Shown: in pieces, positions 57,846-64,000 of the stretch
Numbering within the stretch: the stretch's first letter is position 1
Layout: each line of letters begins with the position of its first letter
From: an uncultured Christensenella sp.
GTDB taxonomy: Bacteria; Bacillota; Clostridia; Christensenellales; Borkfalkiaceae
Assembly (NCBI GenBank): GCA_910576655.1
Contig: CAJTJC010000011.1
Location: 1 to 64,000 of the forward strand
Length of the DNA: 64,000 bases
Reading direction: 5' to 3'
The notes under the pieces: model-generated
Told to the model about the DNA's origin: nothing
Database searches by the model: none
Seen by the model: only the letters and a program-made list of their open reading frames with translations
Position numbers and translations under genes: made by a program

Positions 57846-59411
57846 ATGAAAATCAAAAAGTTGGCTGCACTCGCTTTGACCTGTGCAATGGTAGTCGGCG
57901 GCGGCGCAATGTTTGCCGCTTGCGGAGACGAAAAAGACCCCGGCGGCGATACTAACGGTTTCGTAGAGGATACGAGAATATGGTACGCAGTAGGTAAGGA
58001 CAGCAAGGGTACTTTAAAGGACCAGGGTTGGGACCAGAACAATTCGACGTACTCTTTCACCCGCGATACGACCGTTACGAACGAGAACGTGTTTACGCTT
58101 TCGCTCGACATTTATGCGGGCAACGTAGGTACGGGACTTGCGTTCAAGTTCCTTTATAAGGAAACTGCGGACGAAACGGACGTTCCTTGGGCGCGCCAGG
58201 TAGGCATGCAGCACCTTGAAGGGATAGAGGGCTCCGACGTCGACGCCGTGTATAAAATAAACGGTGAAACTGTATTTACCACGGCAGAGGATAACGGCGC
58301 TTTCAACAATATCGCGCTTGCAAAGGGACAGGAGGGCAGATATACCTTCACGCTTAAAACCAAGTCCAACACGGACAACAACCCCGTAATTTCGGTTAAA
58401 AAAGAATCTTCGATAACCGTAGATTACGATATGTACGCTATCGGCGATATGAACAACTTCGGCGCAACCAAAATCGAAATGGTTGAAAACGTAGTAGACG
58501 GTCAGGCAACCACCTGGACCTGCAAGCTCAACGTGACGGCGGCTTCTCTTTACCGCAAAGCGGACGGTACCATTGCCGACGACGAGGACGGCAATGCTGC
58601 CGGTCAATATGCGGCTGTTTGCATCCTTAACGACCGCGACGGTAAGACTTATGCACCCGTTGCAAGCGAGGGCGTTATAGTAAAGGAAGTCAAGGACTTT
58701 GCCGATAAAAATACTTATACCTGCATACTGTTAAAGGAAGGCAAGTATAACGTAGTATTTACCGAAAATAAGACCGCAACCGAAGTGGGCGGTTCCGTAA
58801 CCTTTACCGAAAACGCTTTCGAAATGTATCTTATCGGTACGATAAACAACTGGAACGTAGCTACTGCAACGACGCCCGATTATGCTATGACCGAACAGGA
58901 AGACGGTTCTTGGACTGCTAAAATAACGGTTCAAAAAGATGAAAAAATCAAATCGTACAACAAGCTCGGTTTAACCGACGCTGACAAGTATTCTGCGGGC
59001 AGCGACGTTACATTGACGGCAGGTACCTGGGCAGTTAAGTATGACCCCGAAACCAACACGATTAAAGTAGAAAAATACGGTTACTATCTCGTAGGTACGT
59101 TTATGGACGGCGAGAATAAACTTAACTTCGCTATTAAGGCAGGCGTGACCCCTGCGTTCGAGGCTACCGAGACCGAAGGCGTTTATACCGTAACTTACAA
59201 TTTCACTGACGTAAGCGCGCAATACGATTGGATGGGTGCGGGAAACATTGCTGCGGTTAAAGCAGTATGGGGTACCGAGCTTAACGGCGTAGGCGATTTG
59301 GATTGGTACGGTGAAGAAAGCGGAAACGGTAACTTTATGATTACTTCGACCGGTGCGTGGACTATTACTCTTAACCTTTCTAATTACAGAATTACAGGCG
59401 TAAAAGCTTAA
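57846..59411 (+). CDS. SusE/SusF-like starch-binding lipoprotein
   Basis: 521 residues, lipobox FAAC (Cys26). After an N-terminal module (~40-195) come three related beta modules that start 'YAIGDMNNFGATKIEM', 'YLIGTINNWNVATATT' and 'YYLVGTFMDGENKL'; the 'IGxxNNW' plus 'W...D...' pattern is that of SusE/F and other starch-binding repeats. Lies 65 bases after the pullulanase with GGAGG before ATG 57846 and no terminator between, so the two are co-expressed. Likely holds starch near the pullulanase and transporter (inference). Confidence 0.78.
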   Translation: MKIKKLAALALTCAMVVGGGAMFAACGDEKDPGGDTNGFVEDTRIWYAVGKDSKGTLKDQGWDQNNSTYSFTRDTTVTNENVFTLSLDIYAGNVGTGLAFKFLYKETADETDVPWARQVGMQHLEGIEGSDVDAVYKINGETVFTTAEDNGAFNNIALAKGQEGRYTFTLKTKSNTDNNPVISVKKESSITVDYDMYAIGDMNNFGATKIEMVENVVDGQATTWTCKLNVTAASLYRKADGTIADDEDGNAAGQYAAVCILNDRDGKTYAPVASEGVIVKEVKDFADKNTYTCILLKEGKYNVVFTENKTATEVGGSVTFTENAFEMYLIGTINNWNVATATTPDYAMTEQEDGSWTAKITVQKDEKIKSYNKLGLTDADKYSAGSDVTLTAGTWAVKYDPETNTIKVEKYGYYLVGTFMDGENKLNFAIKAGVTPAFEATETEGVYTVTYNFTDVSAQYDWMGAGNIAAVKAVWGTELNGVGDLDWYGEESGNGNFMITSTGAWTITLNLSNYRITGVKA

Positions 59412-59417
59412 AAAGAA

Positions 59418-59453
59418 TAACCGCCGCAGGCAATGCCTGCGGCGTGTTTCTTT
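59418..59453 (+). terminator. Terminator after starch-binding lipoprotein
   Basis: Stem CGCCGCAGGCA/TGCCTGCGGCG followed by TGTTTCTTT. Confidence 0.8.
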
Positions 59454-59470
59454 ATTCGGAAGCGGATAAA

Positions 59471-59503
59471 AGCGCCGCCTCTGCAACACGCAGAGGCGGC
59501 GCT
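59471..59503 (-). terminator. Terminator of lacI-family gene
   Basis: Thirteen-pair stem GCGCCGCCTCTGC/GCAGAGGCGGCGC; TTTTATCC follows on the minus strand. Confidence 0.85.
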
Positions 59504-59513
59504 TAAAAGTAGT

Positions 59514-60500
59514 TTATTTGTTTGCGTCGGCAACGGTGCCCCGTTCGATAAGCTTGCAGTTTATCATTACGTTTTGCGCCTGTCTGCCGTCGAGCATATC
59601 CTTTATCTGCATAAAAGCCGCCTGACCCATTTTATCGAATTTCTGTTTCATTGTCGTAAGGTTGTAGGACGTGAATTTAAGCAGGCTTAAATCGTCAAAG
59701 CCGATTACCGAAATATCGTCGGGCACGCATTTTCCGCATGAAGTCAGTCCGTCGATAAGCCCTAACGCCATAATGTCAGAACAGCTTACTATCGCGCTTA
59801 CGTCAGTTTCGCTGAAATAGTTCGCCGCCTGTAAGCCGGACTCTTTGGTAAAGTCTCCGTAATAAACGTAGTCGTTGTTAAAATCCAGTCCCACGCGCGC
59901 AAGCCCCAATATGTAACCCGCAAGTCTCTCTGCCGAAACAAGCGATTCCTTTTCGCCCGTTACAAGCCCTATGCGCGTATGTCCGCGCTTGTTGAGGTAT
60001 TTCACCGCCGTAACTATCGCGCTGGTATTTTCGCTTGAAACGGAGCCTATAAGCGGCGCGTCGGAAACGTGGTTGTCAAAAAGCACCGCCGGTACCGTAA
60101 GGCTGCGAAGCTGCTTATATATACGGCTTTTGAAGTTCATTCCCAAAATAAACACCGCGCTGAAATTGTTTTGCTTCAAAAAATCGTTCAAAACGAAATC
60201 GTCGGGCTTCGTTGCAACGTAGTCTAACACCACCTCGTAATTGTGGGCTATTGCTATATCCGAAAAAGCAGTAATAACGTGGTTCAAAATATTGTTGCGC
60301 GTATCGCTGTCAACCCTTTCGTACAGCGCAAGAATACGGCGCGTGCCGCCTTCCTTCGACTTTAAACGGTAACCGCTGTTTTCGGCGTACTGCCTTATGC
60401 GTTGCTTGGTGTCCTCGGCAATATCCGTTGCGTCGTTAAGCGCTTTCGAAACAGTGCTTATCGATACGTTCAGGGCTTCCGAAATCTCTTTTATCGTCAT
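59514..60500 (-). CDS. LacI-family transcriptional regulator
   Basis: 328 residues. N-terminal HTH 'TIKEISEALNVSISTVSKALNDATDIAEDTKQRI' and hinge helix, then a periplasmic-binding-protein-like sensor ('AVFILGMNFKSRIYKQL', 'RGHTRIGLVTGEKESLVSAERLAGYILGL', 'DDISVIGFDDLSLLKFTSYNLTTMKQ'). Sits between the pullulanase/starch-binding pair and the glucanotransferase, both carrying TTCGAA operators with CG centre as LacI proteins prefer. Most likely a repressor of this locus that responds to maltose or maltodextrin (inference). Own promoter TTGACA-17-TATAAT; that promoter lacks the operator. Confidence 0.92.
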   Translation of the reverse strand: MTIKEISEALNVSISTVSKALNDATDIAEDTKQRIRQYAENSGYRLKSKEGGTRRILALYERVDSDTRNNILNHVITAFSDIAIAHNYEVVLDYVATKPDDFVLNDFLKQNNFSAVFILGMNFKSRIYKQLRSLTVPAVLFDNHVSDAPLIGSVSSENTSAIVTAVKYLNKRGHTRIGLVTGEKESLVSAERLAGYILGLARVGLDFNNDYVYYGDFTKESGLQAANYFSETDVSAIVSCSDIMALGLIDGLTSCGKCVPDDISVIGFDDLSLLKFTSYNLTTMKQKFDKMGQAAFMQIKDMLDGRQAQNVMINCKLIERGTVADANK

Positions 60501-60583
60501 TTGCGTGCTCCGTTTTCAATATACTGAATATGCGGCGGCGCAGGAGTGTTTTTTCAGCATCCGCAACTATTATTACGCTTTTA

Positions 60584-60612
60584 ATTATATATTTAAGTAA
60601 AGTTATTGTCAA
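60584..60612 (-). promoter_or_regulatory. Promoter of lacI-family gene
   Basis: Minus strand TTGACA (60612-60607), 17-base spacer, TATAAT (60589-60584). Confidence 0.85.
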
Positions 60613-60677
60613 GCAATCTCAATTTGGCGCAAATGAAAAAACTTTACAAAATTTGATACGTTTTATATAAAAATCCT

Positions 60678-60717
60678 TTGACTTATTCGAAAAATATGAT
60701 ATAATATTTTCGAAAAT
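60678..60717 (+). promoter_or_regulatory. Glucanotransferase promoter with paired LacI-type operators
   Basis: TTGACT (60678-60683), 16-base spacer, TATAAT (60700-60705). TTCGAA at 60686-60691 and the perfect ATTTTCGAAAAT at 60706-60717 have centres 23 bp apart, the same spacing as in the pullulanase promoter. Confidence 0.85.
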
Positions 60718-60748
60718 AATAATTAAATTTTTCGTGCGGGGCAGTCGT

Positions 60749-62260
60749 ATGGATATGCGGTCTACTAACAACAGGAATTACGGAATATTGATGCCGATTT
60801 CGGCTCTGCCCTCTGCCGAGGGTATAGGCACGCTGGGAAAAAACGCTTACGCTTTTGCGGACTATCTTAAAAAATGCAAGGCGAGCGTATGGCAGGTGTT
60901 GCCGCTTAATCCCACAAATTACGGCGACAGCCCGTATCAGTCGTGCTCTTCCAACGCGCTGAACTATTATTTTATTGATTTGGCTTTTCTCGTAAAGGAA
61001 GGGCTGTTGACGGCTGCGGAGGTAAAAAGGGCAGACCTTAAAACCGTAGACCGACGCGTGGACTACGGAAAGCAGTTCATAGGCAAAATCGCGCTTTTGA
61101 AAAAGGCTTTCAGCCGTTTCGACGGCGGCAAGGATTTCGATAAATTCGTAAAGAAAGGCGAATTTGCGGATTTTGCCGTATTTATGGCTTTAAAATGTAA
61201 ATTCGGACACCGTGCCTGGACCGAATGGGACGAGGAATACAGGGTTTACGACGAAAGTAAAATCAAGTCGTTTATAAGAAAGAATGCCGACGAGGTGCGC
61301 TTCTGGCATTTCACCCAGTACAAGTTTTTGCAGCAGTGGAACGCGCTTAAAGGCTACGCTAACGAAAAGGGAATTTCGATAATGGGCGATATACCGCTCT
61401 ATATTGCTTACGACAGCGTTGAGGTGTGGAAGTACGGCGATAGGCTGTTCCGCATGGACGGCGCAAGAAAGCCTTACGGCGTGGCGGGCTGCCCGCCGGA
61501 CGCGTTTACGGAGGACGGTCAGCTTTGGGGCAATCCCGTTTACGACTGGGAAAGGATGCGGCTTGACGGCTACGACTGGTGGAATAAGCGTATTGCGGAC
61601 TGCTTCGCGCTTTTCGATATTTTAAGAATAGACCACTTCCGCGGCTTCGACAGATATTACGAGGTTTCGCCCGACGCGCCCACCGCCCGTCAGGGCAAGT
61701 GGATGGACGGACCCAAGGAAGAGCTGTTCGCCGACAAGCTCGGCCTGAATATAGTGGCAGAGGATTTGGGGCTTATCGACGACGGTGTTCGGCGGCTTAT
61801 GAAAAACGTGGGCTATCCCGGTATGAAGGTTCTCGTGTTCGCTTTCGACGGCTGGCCGTACAACGAACACAAGCCCTCGAATTACGACGAAAATTACGTT
61901 TGTTATACGGGCACGCACGACAATATTCCGCTAAGGCAGTACATAGACGATTTGGATGCCGGCGCGCTCGAAGTCTATAAAAGAGATTTGTGCGAAGAGT
62001 GCCGTAAAGCGGGAATAGAGGCGGATTTGACCTCTTCTGAAACGATGTGCAAAAGCGTAGTGCGGCTGGCGTTCGCTTCGAAAGCGAAGACGGTTATAAT
62101 TCCGCTTTGCGACCTTCTCGCGCTCGGAGGCGAGGCGAGAATGAATTTCCCGTCCACGGTATCGGACAAAAATTGGAGCTGGCGGTTTTTAAAGAGCGAG
62201 TTTTCTAAGGAATGTATGGATTTTTTAAAGGAAAACGCTGCGAAAACCGACCGCGTATAA
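60749..62260 (+). CDS. malQ: 4-alpha-glucanotransferase (amylomaltase)
   Basis: 503 residues, GH77. 'GILMPISALPSAEGIGTLG', 'WQVLPLNPTNYGDSPYQSCSSNA', 'GDIPLYIAYDSVEVW', 'GCPPDAFTEDGQLWGNPVYDW', 'ILRIDHFRGFDRYYEV' (nucleophile Asp), 'IVAEDLG' (acid/base Glu), 'YTGTHDNIPL'. Moves glucan segments between maltodextrins in the cytoplasm. ATG 60749 has CGGGG seven bases upstream; GTG 60734 in frame is possible. Acts on oligosaccharides released by the pullulanase and brought in by the transporter. Confidence 0.95.
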   Translation: MDMRSTNNRNYGILMPISALPSAEGIGTLGKNAYAFADYLKKCKASVWQVLPLNPTNYGDSPYQSCSSNALNYYFIDLAFLVKEGLLTAAEVKRADLKTVDRRVDYGKQFIGKIALLKKAFSRFDGGKDFDKFVKKGEFADFAVFMALKCKFGHRAWTEWDEEYRVYDESKIKSFIRKNADEVRFWHFTQYKFLQQWNALKGYANEKGISIMGDIPLYIAYDSVEVWKYGDRLFRMDGARKPYGVAGCPPDAFTEDGQLWGNPVYDWERMRLDGYDWWNKRIADCFALFDILRIDHFRGFDRYYEVSPDAPTARQGKWMDGPKEELFADKLGLNIVAEDLGLIDDGVRRLMKNVGYPGMKVLVFAFDGWPYNEHKPSNYDENYVCYTGTHDNIPLRQYIDDLDAGALEVYKRDLCEECRKAGIEADLTSSETMCKSVVRLAFASKAKTVIIPLCDLLALGGEARMNFPSTVSDKNWSWRFLKSEFSKECMDFLKENAAKTDRV

Positions 62261-62304
62261 TTACGAAATTCAGCGTTAAAAATTTGTTTTTGCCAAAAAC
62301 AAAT

Positions 62305-62330
62305 GCGCAAGCCTTGCGGCTTGCGCAATA
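62305..62330 (+). terminator. Hairpin after malQ
   Basis: Stem TGCGCAAGCC/GGCTTGCGCA with loop TTGC, followed by ATAAAACGG; no long U-run, so it may be only a partial stop. Confidence 0.65.
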
Positions 62331-62393
62331 AAACGGTTAATAATAGCGCCGTTTGAAACGGATATATTACTTAAAAAATTTTGGAGGAAAAAA

Positions 62394-63671
62394 ATGAAAA
62401 AACAACTTTTTGCTTTACTTGCCTGCGGCACGATTGCGGCGGGCGCGACGATTGGGCTTACGGGCTGCGGCGCAGGCGATAACTCTATTACCGTCTGGGC
62501 TCCGCTGACTCAGCAGACCCTCGTCAAGAAACTGGTAAACGACTTCCTTGCCGAAAACGAGGATTTCGGTCTCGAAGTCAAAGTAGACGTATGCGGCGAG
62601 GATAACGCTTACGCTCAGGTCAGCGTAGACCCTCAGGCAAGCGCGGATATTTACGGCTTTGCGAACGACCAGCTTATGAACCTTAAGGGCTGCGGCGGTC
62701 TTTCCTTCCTCAGCGACGTAATGGTAGAGAAAATCAAATCGACGGACGACGCGCTCGCAGTCGAGGCGGGCAGAATAGGCGACAAGTACTACGGTTATCC
62801 GTACGCCGCAGACAACGGTTACTTTATGTATTACGACAGCAGCGTTATCAACGAGACTCAGGCGCAGAATATCGGCGACGTTATCGCGGCGTGCAAGAAG
62901 GCGCGCAAATATTTCATTATGCAGCTTGAAACGGACGGCGCGTGGTATTTCGGCTCGTTCTTCTACGGCGCGGGCGGCAAATACGATACCGAATGGGACG
63001 GCGACGAGCTTTTAAGCGCAAACTGCAACTTCGACGAATTCGCGGTTGACGTAAACGGCGTTGCAAGCACTACGTATACTATCGGCGAGATAGGCGCGCA
63101 GGCGGGCTACGACGTTACCCACGACAAGAACGGCGCTGGCTTCGGCTTCCTGCACGGCAACGATTCCGTAATCGAACAGCAGCTCAGCGCGGGAACCCTC
63201 GGCGCGGTTATCACGGGAACGTGGAACGCAGCTAAAATTCAGAGCTCGCTCGGTGAAAATTACGCCGCGACGGCGTGCCCTCAGTACACGAGCTCGCTTG
63301 ACGGCAGAACGTACCGTATGGCTCCGTTTATCGGATATAAGATGTACGCAGTAAACGGCTATACGAAGCACGTCAGCCAGTCGCACCGCCTTGCGCAGTA
63401 CCTTGCAAGCGAAACTGCTCAGCAGCAGAGATTCGATAGCTTACAGATAGGACCTTCGAACCTCAAGGTTCAGCAGTCCGATGCGGTTAAAGCAAACGTA
63501 GCGTTGCAGGCTCTGTTCTCGCAGAAGGATTACGCGGTCGTACAGGGACCTCTGCCCGACACGTACTGGTCGGTGCTTAAAACCTTCTCGGGCGATATAT
63601 GCACGGGGGCTATAAACTCGGAAAACCTTAAAGCTAAGCTTGCCGAGCTTATTGAAGGACTTGAAGCATAA
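62394..63671 (+). CDS. Maltodextrin-binding lipoprotein of ABC transporter (MalE-like)
   Basis: 425 residues, extracellular solute-binding family 1. Lipobox LTGC (signal 1-24). The start 'SITVWAPLTQQTLVKKLVNDFL' and 'ADIYGFANDQLMNLKGCGGLSFL', then 'YGYPYAADNGYFMYYDSSV', are those of maltose/maltodextrin receptors. GGAGG before ATG 62394. Binds maltodextrins for the permease encoded next. Possible palindrome CCGTTTGAAACGG just upstream (about 62350). Confidence 0.92.
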   Translation: MKKQLFALLACGTIAAGATIGLTGCGAGDNSITVWAPLTQQTLVKKLVNDFLAENEDFGLEVKVDVCGEDNAYAQVSVDPQASADIYGFANDQLMNLKGCGGLSFLSDVMVEKIKSTDDALAVEAGRIGDKYYGYPYAADNGYFMYYDSSVINETQAQNIGDVIAACKKARKYFIMQLETDGAWYFGSFFYGAGGKYDTEWDGDELLSANCNFDEFAVDVNGVASTTYTIGEIGAQAGYDVTHDKNGAGFGFLHGNDSVIEQQLSAGTLGAVITGTWNAAKIQSSLGENYAATACPQYTSSLDGRTYRMAPFIGYKMYAVNGYTKHVSQSHRLAQYLASETAQQQRFDSLQIGPSNLKVQQSDAVKANVALQALFSQKDYAVVQGPLPDTYWSVLKTFSGDICTGAINSENLKAKLAELIEGLEA

Positions 63672-63697
63672 CGTCCTTATAATCAAAACTGGAAGAG

Positions 63698-63720
63698 GGG
63701 CAAAGTTTATCTTTGCCCCC
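63698..63720 (+). promoter_or_regulatory. Intercistronic hairpin malE-malF
   Basis: GGGGCAAAG/CTTTGCCCC with a five-base loop, no U-run. Such hairpins behind binding-protein genes keep their mRNA stable and allow higher expression than the permease genes. Confidence 0.7.
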
Positions 63721-63747
63721 GATTCCGATAAATGGAGGAAAATTCAA

Positions 63748-64000
63748 TGCAACAAGTATCCGAAATGGATTACCTGAGAATGACGGGTCGGCAGAAATTT
63801 TTATACCGTTTCGTCACGTTCTTTAAAAACTTTCCGTTGCTTTTTATAAATTTTTTCAAGGTCAGACTGCCGCAGTGGTTTATAAGACGTGGTCTTAAAT
63901 TCAAGGAAATAGGACTTACGATAGGCAGGGCTATGAAATACGGCGACTGGAAAACGCGCACCTCTTTTCTGGTGTTCGGCTTTTCCCAGCTTGCAAGAAA
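63748..64000 (+). CDS. Sugar ABC transporter permease (MalF-like), N-terminal part
   Basis: The first 84 codons only; the gene runs off the window. The protein begins MQQVSEMDYLRMTG and goes on through a basic, hydrophobic stretch to 'MKYGDWKTRTSFLVFGFSQLARK', the N-terminal extension seen in Clostridia MalF-type permeases ahead of the first core TM helices. GGAGG before ATG 63748, 76 bases after the binding protein. The matching MalG and any MsmX-type ATPase are not in view. Confidence 0.75.

Noticed and set aside
1..64000. CRISPR arrays, insertion sequences, rRNA genes
   Set aside because: No regularly spaced direct repeats, transposase frames or rRNA sequence were seen in the window.

Overview
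The window looks like chromosome of an anaerobic, mid-GC member of the Bacillota (class Clostridia, probably a gut lineage; Christensenellales-like is a guess). Support: DegV, YitT, an rpsF-ssb-rpsR operon, a V-type instead of an F-type ATPase, a ferredoxin-tailed aldo/keto reductase, an ECF-transporter S component, many FAAC/FAGC-type lipoproteins, and consensus sigma-A promoters (TTGACA-17-TATAAT). TTG and GTG starts with good ribosome-binding sites are frequent, and several genes appear to be leaderless.

Layout. 0-11 kb: a structured RNA-like segment, degV, pyrophosphatase, two SGNH hydrolases around a tRNA-Ser locus, an oxidoreductase/ECF-S/DUF1893 operon, YitT, and grpE-dnaK-dnaJ followed by a cluster of DnaA boxes. 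11-21 kb: a DUF3737 beta-helix gene and a nine-gene V-ATPase operon whose c-ring subunit keeps the complete Na+ ligand set of the Enterococcus hirae enzyme. 21-28 kb: lipoprotein, PAS-SpoIIE phosphatase, lipid kinase, CCA-adding/HD enzyme, rpsF-ssb-rpsR, PAP2. 28.2-28.7 kb: two divergent small XRE regulators around three operators, like a miniature phage switch. 28.7-38.7 kb: YggS/ABC operon, O-antigen ligase-like protein, amino-sugar operon (GlmU-like acyltransferase, GlmM, GlmS) and a UDP-sugar 4,6-dehydratase.

38.7-42.2 kb is the least familiar region: two paralogous small HTH proteins, tandem perfect palindromes, a sigma-like factor, a secreted papain-like peptidase and a single-pass membrane protein that resembles an anti-sigma factor. 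42-54.5 kb: membrane protein and glycosyltransferase, a CNNM/CorC gene behind a terminator-containing leader, a YiiX-like hydrolase, an AT-rich island (SLOG protein with a TM tail, double-HTH XRE protein, nested-hairpin element), tRNA-Arg, PepV, RadC, a NarL-type two-component pair and a large lipoprotein. 54.6-64 kb: a kinase fragment and a starch/maltodextrin locus (lipoprotein pullulanase, SusE-like starch-binding lipoprotein, LacI regulator, 4-alpha-glucanotransferase, MalE-like binding protein, start of a MalF-like permease). Pullulanase and glucanotransferase promoters carry the same pair of TTCGAA operators.

The observations most worth following are the XRE switch, the sigma/peptidase/membrane-protein operon, the DnaA-box cluster, the two tRNA loci that each carry a downstream copy of their own 20-nt 3' end plus a second hairpin, the CorC leader, and the leaderless starts.
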